Assembly: GCF_002210095.1 (NCBI RefSeq)
Contig: NZ_AQQR01000004.1
Span: 186,001 to 250,000, forward strand
Direction: 5' to 3'
From: Marinibacterium profundimaris
GTDB taxonomy: Bacteria; Pseudomonadota; Alphaproteobacteria; Rhodobacterales; Rhodobacteraceae
Length of the DNA: 64,000 nt
The position numbers and the translations under genes are program-made. This document shows, piece after piece, positions 17,964-27,014 of this stretch; the first letter of the stretch is position 1, and each line of letters opens with the position of its first letter. Below the pieces are notes generated by a model. The model did not search any database. It saw only the letters and a program-made list of their open reading frames with translations, and was not told where the DNA came from.

Positions 17964-18770
17964 TCAGGCCACCGCCTCCGCCACCAACGCCAGCATCCGC
18001 CCCCGTACCGGGCTGGCGCCCAGCCGCTGCTCGATCGCATCGGTGATCGCCTGGCGCACCTCGGCCAGCTTCGGCGTGCCGCGCGCCTCGATCTCCAGCC
18101 GCAGCGGCGATCCATGGGTCTGGCCAAAGGCGAAATCATCCGCCAGGGCCAGGCTGTCCCGCTCGACCTCCTCGATCGTCGCCTCTTCGAACCCGGCCGC
18201 GCGCAGGTCCGCCTCGACCAGGCCGCTGTCCGCATAGCCGAAAGGCGTGCGGGCCAGGAACAACGGCGGGTCCTCGGGCCAGATCCGGATCAGCGTCTCG
18301 GTCGCGATGTTCGAGAAATCGTTGCGCTCTATCGGCCCCCAGCTGTTGAAGACGAACCGCCCGCCGGGGCGCAGCACGCGCCGGATCTCGGAGAACCCGG
18401 CGACGCGGTCGGGGAAGAACATCACACCGAACTGGCAGAAGGCCACGTCGAAACTGTCGTCCCCGAAGGGCAACGCCAGCGCATCGGCCTGCCGCCACTC
18501 GATCCGGTCGTCCCAGTGGTGGGCCTGGGCGCGGGCCAGCATGGCCTCGTTCAGGTCGGTCACGACATAGCGCGCGCCCTCGTCCAGCAGAGGCGCCATG
18601 GCCCGCGTGACCGCGCCGGTGCCGGCGGCGATCTCAAGCACCGCCCCGGGGCTGTCCCGCGCGACCCGCCGCGCGAGGTCGGCGCCGTAGCCTTCGAAAA
18701 GGATGGGGACGAGGTGGCTGTCGTAGATATCGGGAATGGAGCCACGGAATTCGGTGTCGATGGTCGTCAT
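17964..18770 (-). CDS. Class I SAM-dependent methyltransferase
   Basis: A 268-residue UbiE/Methyltransf_11-type enzyme. SAM-binding motif I is LEIAAGTGAVT near residue 50, motif II VVTDLNEAML, and motif post-II ADALALPFGDDSFDVAFCQFG, followed by RVLRPGGRFVF. The substrate is unknown. It is a single gene convergent with the aminopeptidase. Confidence 0.9.
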   Translation of the reverse strand: MTTIDTEFRGSIPDIYDSHLVPILFEGYGADLARRVARDSPGAVLEIAAGTGAVTRAMAPLLDEGARYVVTDLNEAMLARAQAHHWDDRIEWRQADALALPFGDDSFDVAFCQFGVMFFPDRVAGFSEIRRVLRPGGRFVFNSWGPIERNDFSNIATETLIRIWPEDPPLFLARTPFGYADSGLVEADLRAAGFEEATIEEVERDSLALADDFAFGQTHGSPLRLEIEARGTPKLAEVRQAITDAIEQRLGASPVRGRMLALVAEAVA

Positions 18771-19101
18771 GACGGACCTCCCTGCAGCACGCGCGGCTCA
18801 TCCTACCACGAAACGCCCCGGCGCGGCCCCTGCTATCCCGATGCCCCCCGCAGCCCTCCTCCCTGCCAGCCCGGCGCGCTGGCCCGGGGCAACCCCGCCT
18901 TCACGTCACGGCGCTCCGACCGCATGGTCCTTGGCTTCACGACCGGTCCCTGCTCCCGGTCAACGAAAAATCGGGCGCGCAGCCCCCCGGCCACACGCCC
19001 GTCATTTCCTGACAAAAGGTAAATCCTCCGCTGTAACCCTTTGAAATCACTCATTCCGCCGGAGTGTCCCACGCGTGGGACATCCCGGGCGGCCCGGGAT
19101 C
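18771..19101. other. Intergenic region without a recognised gene
   Basis: A 331-base stretch between the methyltransferase start and the moaE end. The only structure I can point to is a pair of palindromes at its right end. A minus-strand frame of about 60 codons from 19054 has unconvincing composition and was not called. Confidence 0.5.
19065..19100. terminator. Two adjacent palindromes after moaE
   Basis: TGTCCCACGCGTGGGACA (19065-19082) is a perfect 18-base palindrome. It is followed at once by ATCCCGGGC g GCCCGGGAT (19082-19100), a nine-pair stem. Together they directly follow the moaE stop on the minus strand. They could be a terminator or a protein-binding site. Confidence 0.5.
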
Positions 19102-19545
19102 TTACCAGCGGTCCAGAGCCGCCTCGTCCTCATCCTTCGCCGCGACCCAGCCCTCGCCCTCCGAGGTGGTCTCCTTCTTCCAGAAGGGGGCGCGGGACTT
19201 CAGGTAATCCATCAGGAATTCCGCCGCCGCGAAGGCATCCGCCCGGTGCGGCGCCGAGGTGGCCACCATCATGATCGGCGCCCCCGGCTCCAGCGCGCCG
19301 TAGCGGTGGATCACCAGCGCATCGCCCAGGTTCCAGCGGGTCACCGCTTCCTCGGCGATCGCGGCGATCGCCTTCTCGGTCATGCCCGGGTAATGCTCGA
19401 TCTCCATCGCCTTCAGCGTCCCGGCCGCGTTCTGCCGGACGATCCCGGAGAAGCTCACGACAGCGCCCATCCCCTCGGCCGCCTCCGTGAAGCGGTTCAG
19501 CTCCGCCCCCGGATCGAACAGCGCGTCATCGACCACGATCCGCAT
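19102..19545 (-). CDS. moaE: Molybdopterin synthase catalytic subunit MoaE
   Basis: A 147-residue large subunit of molybdopterin synthase, which inserts two sulfurs carried by MoaD into precursor Z. The family core is intact: VVSFSGIVR, EHYPGMTEK, IHRYGALEPG, and the catalytic lysine region APFWKKE. The C-terminus is highly charged. It starts four bases after moaD ends. Confidence 0.96.
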   Translation of the reverse strand: MRIVVDDALFDPGAELNRFTEAAEGMGAVVSFSGIVRQNAAGTLKAMEIEHYPGMTEKAIAAIAEEAVTRWNLGDALVIHRYGALEPGAPIMMVATSAPHRADAFAAAEFLMDYLKSRAPFWKKETTSEGEGWVAAKDEDEAALDRW

Positions 19546-19549
19546 CGGC

Positions 19550-19798
19550 TCAGCCCCCGGTCATCGGCGGGAAGAACGCCACCTCTCGCACGCCCTCCAG
19601 CGGCGCGTCGAAATCCGACAGCTCCTGGTCCAGGGCGACCCTGAGCGCCGTCAGGTCGGAAAACGCCAGCGCATAGCGCTCCTCCCGCGCCGACAGCTCG
19701 GCCACCAGTTCGGATACCGTCGCGGCCCGGGTCTCCACCCGTTCCTTGGGCAGGCCGATCCGCTCGCGGACCCAGGCGAAGTAAAGAACATCCATCAT
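19550..19798 (-). CDS. moaD: Molybdopterin synthase sulfur carrier subunit MoaD
   Basis: An 82-residue ubiquitin-like sulfur carrier ending in Gly-Gly (PPMTGG), the residue pair that is thiocarboxylated. DVLYFAWVRERIG is the usual first strand. The start at 19798 overlaps the pgsA stop (ATGA); the next codon is also Met. It forms a tight unit pgsA-moaD-moaE. Confidence 0.95.
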   Translation of the reverse strand: MMDVLYFAWVRERIGLPKERVETRAATVSELVAELSAREERYALAFSDLTALRVALDQELSDFDAPLEGVREVAFFPPMTGG

Positions 19799-20460
19799 TC
19801 CGGCTCCTTCAGATGGGGCAGCGCCTTGCGGAAGTAATCGACCCCGGTCCAGACCGTCAGCACCGCCGCGATCCACAGCAGCGACAGGCCGATCAGACCG
19901 AACCAGCGCGCCACCTCGATCCACCAGCCAAGGTCGCCGTTGTCGACGATCTTGCCGGACAGAACCGCCGCGACCATCTGCGGATCCATCCCCGCCGCCG
20001 ACAGCCCGGCGTGATGCTCGGCGATGCCGTGGGCGAACAGGACGGCAAGGGCCACCATCTGCGCCGTCGTCTTCCACTTGGCCATCAGCGTCACCGACAA
20101 CGTCCCCGCCACGTCGGCCAGGAATTCCCTCAGCCCCGAGATGAAGACCTCGCGGAACATGATGAGGATCGCCGGGAACAGGATCGCCCAGTTCAGCGAC
20201 GAGACCGCGCACAGCGTCAACAGCGCCGAGGTCACCATCGCCTTGTCGGCGATCGGGTCCAGCATCGTGCCCAGCCGCGTGACCTGGCCCCAGGCCCGGG
20301 CGAGGTAGCCGTCGATCCAGTCGGTGGCCGAGACCCCGATGAACAGGAACAGTGCCACCCAGTCGGCCAGCGGCCGGGGCAGCACCATGAAGACCACCGC
20401 CAGCGCCGGCGAGGCCAGCAGCCGCAGAAGGGTCAGGATCGTTGGGGTCGTCACTGTCAT
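19795..20460 (-). CDS. pgsA: CDP-diacylglycerol--glycerol-3-phosphate 3-phosphatidyltransferase
   Basis: A 221-residue membrane enzyme making phosphatidylglycerophosphate. The CDP-alcohol phosphotransferase signature is complete: DWIDGYLAR, then Gly eight residues later and DPIAD. There are about six hydrophobic segments. The order uvrC, pgsA, moaD, moaE is one I associate with Rhodobacterales. Here a serine hydrolase lies between uvrC and pgsA. mprF, which uses phosphatidylglycerol, lies at 53-55 kb. Confidence 0.95.
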   Translation of the reverse strand: MTVTTPTILTLLRLLASPALAVVFMVLPRPLADWVALFLFIGVSATDWIDGYLARAWGQVTRLGTMLDPIADKAMVTSALLTLCAVSSLNWAILFPAILIMFREVFISGLREFLADVAGTLSVTLMAKWKTTAQMVALAVLFAHGIAEHHAGLSAAGMDPQMVAAVLSGKIVDNGDLGWWIEVARWFGLIGLSLLWIAAVLTVWTGVDYFRKALPHLKEPE

Positions 20461-20638
20461 GCCGTCTTCCTAGCCCTTTTGCGCGCCGGCGGAAACCGCC
20501 TCGAACGGGGGACCTGCCGCCAGGCTTCGCGTCCTGCGCGAAACCGGCCATCCGGCCCTGCCTTTCCCCGGGAGGGGCGCCGGTCGCCACGCCCCATTGC
20601 CGCCGGCCCGGCACCGCCCCCTGCCGTGCAGCGCCGGA

Positions 20639-21799
20639 TCAGCAGGCCGCCCGCAGCGTCTCGACCAGCGCGAGCCGGGCGGGGAAATAGCCCGAGGTCG
20701 CGGCATCGGCCTCCGACCCGAACCAGGCCACCGAAAGCCCGCGCGCCGGATCCGCGAACAGGTACTGCCCGTGGATGCCCACGCCCCGCAGCAGCGGTTC
20801 GGCCCCGCGATGGATGTAGAACTTGGACCGGTAATGCATGTCGACCCCGGGATAGAACGCGGCGAAATCGCCCCTGTTCCAAAGCGCGGGGTCGCCATTG
20901 TCGAAGATGTCCGTGATCCAGGCCTCGGGCACCACCTGCCGCCCGTCGCCGCGCCGGCCGCCATTGGCGATGACGGTGCCCAGCCGCGCCAGGTCCCGCG
21001 CGGTGAAACAGACACCGCCCGCCGCCCGCGCCCCGCCGATCCGGTCGACGGTGATGTAACCCGGCCGCTCGGCGCCCATGGGCTGCCACAGGTGCTCCGA
21101 CAGCAGGTCGGCATAGCGCGTGCCCGTCGCCCGCTCCATCACCCAGGCCATCAGGTCCGTCACCGGCGAGACATAGTGGAAACGGTCGCCATGCGGCCCG
21201 TCGCTGTCCTTGAGCGTCAGCTGGAAGCTGCGCAGGTCCAGCGGCTCCTCGCCGGGCTCCAGCGGGTTCCAGTTGGCGGCCTTGCGATAGGCGATGATCG
21301 GCCCGCCGGCGGCGGTGTAATCCTCGGAAAAGGCCACCCCCACCTGCATGTCCAGCGCCTGGCGCACCGTGGCGCCCTCATAGCCGGTGCCGCGCAGTTC
21401 GGGGATGTATTCGGTCAGCGGCTGGGACACGTCCAGCAGATCCTTGCCCGCAAGGATCCCGGCCAGCAGGCCCAGAACGGATTTCGACACCGACATCAGG
21501 GTATGCGGATCTTCGGCCGTCATCCCGTTGCGATACAGCTCGTGCACCACGCGGCCCTGGTGCATCACCACCAGCGCGTCGGTGTTCGTGCCGGCCACCA
21601 TGCGCGCGACCTCGTCCGGATCTATCAGCGGCCCGGCCTCCTCGACCTGCCAGACATCCCCGGGCGCATTGCGGATCCCGGCCGAGGGCACGATCTCGCG
21701 CACATGGTGGAACGCCCAGGATGAAAAGGGCCGTGTCCGCCAGTTGGCCAGCGTCACCCGCGCCTCGGGCGCCGGGGGGAAGCCTTGCATCAGGTCCAT
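20639..21799 (-). CDS. Serine hydrolase, class C beta-lactamase family
   Basis: A 386-residue enzyme of the penicillin-binding-protein-like fold without a clear signal peptide, so probably cytoplasmic. The nucleophile motif is SVSK near residue 103 and the Tyr motif is YVS near residue 207, the Y-x-S variant seen in NylB-like esterases and amide hydrolases rather than Y-x-N of true AmpC. Beta-lactam resistance is therefore not implied. The gene interrupts the usual uvrC-pgsA adjacency and may be a later insertion. Confidence 0.88.
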   Translation of the reverse strand: MDLMQGFPPAPEARVTLANWRTRPFSSWAFHHVREIVPSAGIRNAPGDVWQVEEAGPLIDPDEVARMVAGTNTDALVVMHQGRVVHELYRNGMTAEDPHTLMSVSKSVLGLLAGILAGKDLLDVSQPLTEYIPELRGTGYEGATVRQALDMQVGVAFSEDYTAAGGPIIAYRKAANWNPLEPGEEPLDLRSFQLTLKDSDGPHGDRFHYVSPVTDLMAWVMERATGTRYADLLSEHLWQPMGAERPGYITVDRIGGARAAGGVCFTARDLARLGTVIANGGRRGDGRQVVPEAWITDIFDNGDPALWNRGDFAAFYPGVDMHYRSKFYIHRGAEPLLRGVGIHGQYLFADPARGLSVAWFGSEADAATSGYFPARLALVETLRAAC

Positions 21800-21984
21800 G
21801 AGTTACCTCCGTTTTTCCGCAGCGAAGCCGGTTTGCGCGGCGGGCACAAGCGGAACCTGAGGTCGGTCCGCGCCACGTGGCGAATAGGGCAGCCCCGGAG
21901 AGCGCTGGGACGCCATTGATGCGCCATTGGTTCAAGTTCATTGGCGACGGGCGGGAGCTCTGCGGAACTGCCCGGCCCGCCGCC

Positions 21985-23883
21985 CTACCTGTCCTGGAAA
22001 TAGTCGTAGATCTTTTCGGCCAGCGCGTCCGAAATCCCGTCGACCGCCTTCAGATCCACAAGGTTCGCTCGGCTTACCGCCTTGGCCGAACCGAAATGCT
22101 TCAGCAGCGCGCGCTTGCGCGTGGCCCCCACGCCGGCGATCTCGTCCAGCGGGTTGGCCGCCACCGATTTCGCCCGCTTCGCCCGGTGGGTCCCGATGGC
22201 AAAGCGGTGCGCCTCGTCCCTCAGGCGCTGGATAAAATAGAGCACCGGATCGTTGTGGCGCAGCGCCATGGGCATCTTGCCCACACGGTGGAATTCCTCC
22301 TTGCCGTGGTCGCGGTCCACGCCCTTGGCGACGCCGACCATCGGGATATCCTCGACCCCGTATTGCGCCATGATCTCGGCCACCGCGCTGACCTGCCCGG
22401 CGCCGCCGTCGATCAGCAGCAGATCGGGCCAGTGCCCCTGTTCGCGGTCCGGATCCTCTTTCTGCAGGCGCGCGAAGCGGCGCGACAGCACCTCCTTCAT
22501 CATGCCGAAGTCATCGCCGGGGGTCAGCTCGTCCCCCTTGATGTTGAACTTGCGGTACTGGCTCTTCAGGAACCCTTCGGACCCGGCCACGATCATCGCG
22601 CCCACCGCATGGGCGCCCTGGATATGCGAGTTGTCGTAGACCTCGATCCGCTCCGGCGGCGCATCCAGGTCGAAGGCCTCGGCAATGCCGGCCAGCAGCT
22701 TCGCCTGCGTGGCGCTTTCCGCCATCCGCCGGGCCAGCGATTCCCGCGCGTTGCGCAGCGCGCCCGATACCAGTTCCTTCTTCTCGCCGCGCTGGGGCAC
22801 GAGGATCTCGACCTTGCGGCCGGCCTTCTGGCTCAGCGCCTCGGTCATCAGGTCGCCGTCCTCGATCGCATCCGACAGGATCACCTGTTTCGGCGGCTCC
22901 TTGTTGTCGTAGAACTGGCCGAGAAAGGCCTCCATCACCTCGGCCGCGCTGACATCGGCGGCGAGACGCGGATAGAAATCCTTGTTCCCCCAGTTCTGGC
23001 CCGAGCGGATGAAGAACACCTGAACGCAGGCCTGCCCGCTGTCCATGTGCAGCGCGATCACGTCCGCCTCGTCGACCCCGCGCGGGTTGATCCCCTGGCT
23101 GGTCTGCACCGAGGTGAGCGCGCGGATCCGGTCGCGCAGGGCGGCGGCGCGTTCGAATTCCATCGCCTCCGAGGCGTCCATCATCTGCTCGGCCAGCTCC
23201 TCCTGCACCTTGGTCGACCGGCCCGACAGAAAGCGTTCGGCGTCGCGCACGGCCTCGGCGTATGCCGCGTCCGAGATATGGCCGACACAAGGGGCCGAGC
23301 AGCGCTTGATCTGGTAGAGCAGGCAGGGACGCGTGCGGCTTTCGAACATGGAATCCGAACAGTTGCGCAGCAGGAAGGCCTTCTGCAGCTGGTTCAGCGT
23401 GCGATTGACCGCGCCGGCGCTGGCGAAGGGGCCGAAATAGGCGCCCTTGTCGGACTTGGCGCCGCGATGCTTGCGGATCTGCGGAAAGCGGTGGTCCTTG
23501 GCGACCAGGATATTGGGGAAGCTCTTGTCGTCGCGCAGCAGCACGTTGTACTTCGGCTTCAGCTGCTTGATCAGGTTCTGTTCAAGCAGCAGCGCCTCGG
23601 TTTCCGTCCGCGTGGTCAGGAACATCATCGAGGCGGTGTCGCGGATCATCCGCGCGATCCGGGGGCTGTGGCCCGCCGGCCGCGCATAGTTCGACACCCG
23701 CGCCCTGAGGTTCCGCGCCTTGCCGACATAAAGCACCCGCGCCTGCGCATCCAGCATCCGGTACACGCCCGGAGAGCTGTCGAGCGTCTTCAGGTAGCCC
23801 TGGATACAGGTGTGTCCGGTGGGCGCCGGAGGGGCGGACGGACCATCGGACGATTCGGGTCTGGGCTCGGCATCGGCGGTCAT
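21985..23883 (-). CDS. uvrC: Excinuclease ABC subunit C
   Basis: A 632-residue nucleotide excision repair nuclease. The N-terminal GIY-YIG domain reads [21 protein letters not shown]. The UVR motif is near residues 215-250, the RNase H-like domain includes [12 protein letters not shown] and LLIDGGAGQ, and paired helix-hairpin-helix motifs close the C-terminus ([19 protein letters not shown]). Length and order are typical. Confidence 0.97.
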   Translation of the reverse strand: MTADAEPRPESSDGPSAPPAPTGHTCIQGYLKTLDSSPGVYRMLDAQARVLYVGKARNLRARVSNYARPAGHSPRIARMIRDTASMMFLTTRTETEALLLEQNLIKQLKPKYNVLLRDDKSFPNILVAKDHRFPQIRKHRGAKSDKGAYFGPFASAGAVNRTLNQLQKAFLLRNCSDSMFESRTRPCLLYQIKRCSAPCVGHISDAAYAEAVRDAERFLSGRSTKVQEELAEQMMDASEAMEFERAAALRDRIRALTSVQTSQGINPRGVDEADVIALHMDSGQACVQVFFIRSGQNWGNKDFYPRLAADVSAAEVMEAFLGQFYDNKEPPKQVILSDAIEDGDLMTEALSQKAGRKVEILVPQRGEKKELVSGALRNARESLARRMAESATQAKLLAGIAEAFDLDAPPERIEVYDNSHIQGAHAVGAMIVAGSEGFLKSQYRKFNIKGDELTPGDDFGMMKEVLSRRFARLQKEDPDREQGHWPDLLLIDGGAGQVSAVAEIMAQYGVEDIPMVGVAKGVDRDHGKEEFHRVGKMPMALRHNDPVLYFIQRLRDEAHRFAIGTHRAKRAKSVAANPLDEIAGVGATRKRALLKHFGSAKAVSRANLVDLKAVDGISDALAEKIYDYFQDR

Positions 23884-24184
23884 GGACGACAGATATGATT
23901 CCCGGATGTTCGCTGCAATCTCGGAGCGGCGGGTTCAAGCCAAAACAAATCCACCATTCCTGTGGATAAGTCTGAGCATATGTTTGGGGCTTGTTGGATT
24001 TTTCTTTGTAAAACGGGGCTTTCGTTAACTTGCCGAAAAAATGGGCGCTCCTGTAACCGGCTGAAATTCTTCCAGAAAAAACCGAAACCGAACCAAACCT
24101 ATGAATCGAAAGGGTCTTTTGTAACGCGCGCGTGACAACTGTACGTTCAGTGCAAAACTTTGGGCGATGCGCCCCGCAGGCGGG
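23884..24184. other. AT-rich intergenic region with a DnaA-box-like site
   Basis: About 300 bases upstream of uvrC and downstream of the SDR gene, clearly more AT-rich than the rest. TGTGGATAA at 23961-23969 is the reverse complement of the consensus DnaA box TTATCCACA, and it forms the right arm of ATCCAC...GTGGAT. GANTC (CcrM-type) sites occur near 23896 and 24103. This is probably the uvrC promoter region. A single box does not make an origin. Confidence 0.4.
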
Positions 24185-24967
24185 TTATTCCGGACCCAGT
24201 ATATCAGGCGTGCGCCAGGCCAGGTGCTGGCCTCCGTCGACGCACAGGAGCTGCCCGGTGATGCCCGGCGCATCAAGGAAATAGCCCAGCGCCCCGGTGA
24301 TGTCGGCGGGGTTGGCGCCCCGCTCGAGCACGGTGGCGCCGCGCTGCTTCGCATAGGCCTCGTCGGACTGGCGCGCGCCCTGCAGCGTGGGCCCCGGGCC
24401 GATCGCGTTGACCCGGATCGCCGGAGCCAGCGCCCGCGCGGCGGTCTGCGTCAGGGTCCAGAGCCCGGCCTTGGCGATCGTGTAGGTCATGAACTCGGGC
24501 GTCAGCTTGCGCACCCGCTGGTCGACCATGTTGACGATCAGGCCGGTGGCCTTCGGCTCTCCCATGTCGTCGGTCTCGGGCTCCAGCCCCTGGGCGGCCA
24601 TCGCCTGAGTCAGCAGGAAGGGCGCCTGCAGGTTCGAGCCGATGTGCCTGTCCCAGCTGTCGCGCGTGGCGGTGCGGATATTGTCGTATTCGAAAATCGA
24701 CGCGTTGTTGACCAGACAGGTGATCGGCCCGCCCAGCGCCTCGGCCGCGCGGGGCAGAAGCGCCTCGGCCGCGTCCAGGTCCAACAGGTCGGCCTGCAGG
24801 GTAACCGCGGAACGCCCGGCGGCGCGGATCTCGGACGCGGTGTCTTCTGCGCCCTCCTGCGAGCCCGCGTAATGCACGGCCACGTCATGCCCGCGGGAGC
24901 CGAGGTAGATCGCCATCGCCCGGCCCAGCCGATTGCCGGCACCGGTCACCAATGCGCGTCCAGTCAT
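24185..24967 (-). CDS. Short-chain dehydrogenase, pteridine-reductase-like
   Basis: A 260-residue NAD(P)H oxidoreductase with a Rossmann fold. The cofactor loop is TGAGNRLG, with Arg in the TGxxxRxG form typical of pteridine reductases (PTR1, FolM) rather than the usual TGxxxGxG. The catalytic region has NMVDQ followed by YTIAK, resembling the Asp-Tyr-Lys set of PTR1, and GPGPTL follows. Reduction of a pterin such as dihydromonapterin or dihydrobiopterin is therefore likely but not proven. It stands alone on the minus strand. Confidence 0.85.
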   Translation of the reverse strand: MTGRALVTGAGNRLGRAMAIYLGSRGHDVAVHYAGSQEGAEDTASEIRAAGRSAVTLQADLLDLDAAEALLPRAAEALGGPITCLVNNASIFEYDNIRTATRDSWDRHIGSNLQAPFLLTQAMAAQGLEPETDDMGEPKATGLIVNMVDQRVRKLTPEFMTYTIAKAGLWTLTQTAARALAPAIRVNAIGPGPTLQGARQSDEAYAKQRGATVLERGANPADITGALGYFLDAPGITGQLLCVDGGQHLAWRTPDILGPE

Positions 24968-24988
24968 GAGATCCTCCGAAGTGAACGG

Positions 24989-25939
24989 TCAGAACAACAG
25001 AGTTGCGACATAGCCCAGATAGAGCACCGTCAAGGCAAGCCCCCAGGGCCAGGTTATGTCGCGCCGGAAGAAGACGAAGGGCACGATCAGCAGGGCCGAG
25101 CCAAGCATGACCCAGAGGTCGAAATCGAGAAACTCGGGATCGACACGGATCGGCCCGAACATGGCGGCGACGCCGATGATCGCCAGCAGGTTGAACATGT
25201 TCGACCCGATGACATTGCCCAGCGCCACGTCGGCCTGGCGGCGCAGCGCCGCCATCACGGTGGTCGCCAGTTCGGGCAGCGAGGTGCCCACGGCCACAAG
25301 CGTCAGGCCGATCACCGTGTCGCTCACGCCGTAGGCGCTGGCGATTTCCGAGGCGCTGTCGACCAGCAGGCTGGCCCCCATGGGCAGGCCCACGAGGCCC
25401 AGAACCAGGTAGAACCCGATACGCCAGAACGGCATGTCGGGATCGGCTTCCTCGATCTCGTCCATCTCGTCGGGCTGGCCGCTCCGGCGGTGGCACCGCG
25501 CCTCCCAGATGTTTTCGCCCAGGATCAGAGCCAGCGCGCCCAGCAGGATCAGGCCCGAGCCGAAGCCGATGACGCCCTGGGCCGAGATGCCGATGAACAG
25601 GACCGAGGCCCCGATCATCAGCAGGAAGGATTTGCGCGTGTCGCATTCGCTGGTGTGCAGCGTCGCCAGCAGGGCGGGAATGCCCAGCACCAGCAGGATG
25701 TTTGCGATGTTCGATCCCACCACGTTGCCCAGCGCGATACCGGGCGCGTCGTTCAGCGTTGCCTTGATCGCCACCAGAAGTTCCGGCGCCGAAGTGCCGA
25801 AGGCCACCACCGTCAGGCTGACGATCAGGGCCGGAACGCCAAGGCGGAGGCTGAGGTTCACGGCGCCCTTCACAAGAAGATCGCCCGCCAGGACCAGCAT
25901 CAGCAGCCCCAGCGCGCTGTAGAACCATGGCAGGATCAC
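24989..25939 (-). CDS. Calcium/sodium antiporter, CaCA family
   Basis: A 316-residue ten- or eleven-helix membrane exchanger. The two inverted alpha repeats are clear: GTSAPELLVAI with GNVVGSNIAN, and GTSLPELATTV with GNVIGSNMFN. A charged loop separates the halves. The start is most likely the GTG at 25939, which overlaps the stop of the preceding small gene (GTGA); longer frames upstream have no family support. It exports calcium in exchange for sodium or protons. Confidence 0.92.
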   Translation of the reverse strand: MILPWFYSALGLLMLVLAGDLLVKGAVNLSLRLGVPALIVSLTVVAFGTSAPELLVAIKATLNDAPGIALGNVVGSNIANILLVLGIPALLATLHTSECDTRKSFLLMIGASVLFIGISAQGVIGFGSGLILLGALALILGENIWEARCHRRSGQPDEMDEIEEADPDMPFWRIGFYLVLGLVGLPMGASLLVDSASEIASAYGVSDTVIGLTLVAVGTSLPELATTVMAALRRQADVALGNVIGSNMFNLLAIIGVAAMFGPIRVDPEFLDFDLWVMLGSALLIVPFVFFRRDITWPWGLALTVLYLGYVATLLF

Positions 25940-26109
25940 GAATGCCCTCCTTTGCAGGGACAGGGACCCTTGCCGATGCGGAATCGGCCGCAGCGGGGGC
26001 ATTTCTTGTCGGTCAGCCGATCACGGCCCGGCAGGCGCAGCTTCAGCCGCCCGAACATGGCAAGCACCGCGATCGCGATGAGAAACAATGTGACAATCTT
26101 GACGATCAC
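25936..26109 (-). CDS. Tiny membrane protein with C-terminal zinc ribbon
   Basis: A 57-residue protein starting with GTG at 26109, just before the S49 peptidase stop, and ending inside the CaCA start. It has one hydrophobic segment (about residues 5-20) and then two short Cys motifs, CPRCGRF and CPC, likely a zinc-binding site, ending in a KGGHS tail. Overlaps at both ends show translational coupling in the chain S49 peptidase, this gene, antiporter. I recognise no named family. Confidence 0.7.
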   Translation of the reverse strand: MIVKIVTLFLIAIAVLAMFGRLKLRLPGRDRLTDKKCPRCGRFRIGKGPCPCKGGHS

Positions 26110-26110
26110 G

Positions 26111-26908
26111 TCAGAGGCCAAAACGCGCGAAGGCCGCGCGCTCCTCGATGGCACCGGTCGCCTCGGACATGATCCGGGCGCCCAGACGAGAGAACAGGGT
26201 TCTCTTCGGCCCGTAGCGCTTGAACTGGACCTTGTCGCCAAAGCGCTCTTCCAGGACCGGGCGCAGGTGGCCGATACCGTCGATCAGCCCCAGCTCCAGC
26301 GCCTGCGCGCCAAGCCAGACCTCGCCGTTGAACAGGTCCTCGCCCTCGACCAGTCGGTCGCCGCGGCGGGATTTGACGTGGTCGATGAAATTGGCATGGA
26401 TGCCGTTGAGCATGCTGTGCAGCCGGGCGACATCCTCTTCCTTCTCGGGGCGAAACGGGTCCATCATGGATTTCGACGTGCCGGCAGTATGCACCCGCCG
26501 CTCGATCCCGTGGCGCGACAGGAAGAGGTTGGCGCCGAAGCTGGCCGAGATCACCCCGATGGAGCCGACGATGGAGCTGGCATCGGCGTGGATCTCGTCG
26601 GCTGCGGCGGCAAGCCAATAGCCGCCAGAGGCCGCGATATCCTCGACGAAGGCGATCACCGGGATCTTTTTCTTCTCGGCCAGCCGCCGGACGCGGGCGC
26701 CGATCAGCGCCGATTGCACGGGCGATCCGCCAGGAGAGTTGATCAGGAGGGCAACGGCCCTGGGCTTGCCCTTCGTGAAGGCACGCTCGAGCACGGGACC
26801 GATGCTTTCGTCGCTCAGACCGCCGCGGGCTGACATGCCTATGGCCCCGCTAAGCCGGACGACGGCCACGGTCGGCCGGGAGCGCAGGAAGGGCAGCCTG
26901 TCTATCAT
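26111..26908 (-). CDS. S49 family serine peptidase (SohB/SppA-like)
   Basis: A 265-residue single-domain member of the signal peptide peptidase A family. LLINSPGGSPVQS is the first signature and DIAASGGYWLA carries the nucleophile Ser, followed by the SSIVGSIGVI region. There is no long N-terminal membrane segment, unlike SppA. Start at 26908. Members degrade signal peptides or other membrane-associated peptides. It is coupled to the zinc-ribbon gene downstream. Confidence 0.9.
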   Translation of the reverse strand: MIDRLPFLRSRPTVAVVRLSGAIGMSARGGLSDESIGPVLERAFTKGKPRAVALLINSPGGSPVQSALIGARVRRLAEKKKIPVIAFVEDIAASGGYWLAAAADEIHADASSIVGSIGVISASFGANLFLSRHGIERRVHTAGTSKSMMDPFRPEKEEDVARLHSMLNGIHANFIDHVKSRRGDRLVEGEDLFNGEVWLGAQALELGLIDGIGHLRPVLEERFGDKVQFKRYGPKRTLFSRLGARIMSEATGAIEERAAFARFGL

Positions 26909-27014
26909 GCAGCCCGATGTAGAACCGCGACGGCCCACAAACAAGGCGGGCGCCGCGACGATAGGCAGCAGGAAGGACGATTCTTTACGGTGATCGGCAG
27001 GAATGCCACGCCCG

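Noticed and set aside
18833-19054. A minus-strand frame of about 60-80 codons between moaE and the methyltransferase
   Set aside because: Arg/Gly-rich composition, no family, and a start next to palindromes; likely noncoding.
20639-21799. Beta-lactam resistance gene
   Set aside because: The Tyr motif is YVS and there is no signal peptide; the protein fits NylB-like hydrolases better than AmpC.
23882-24028. A 48-codon plus-strand frame ending in a hydrophobic stretch
   Set aside because: It overlaps the uvrC start and lies in the AT-rich promoter region, where hydrophobic codons arise by chance. No ribosome binding site.
23884-24184. Chromosomal origin of replication
   Set aside because: Only one DnaA box, no cluster of boxes and none of the genes usually near an alphaproteobacterial origin.
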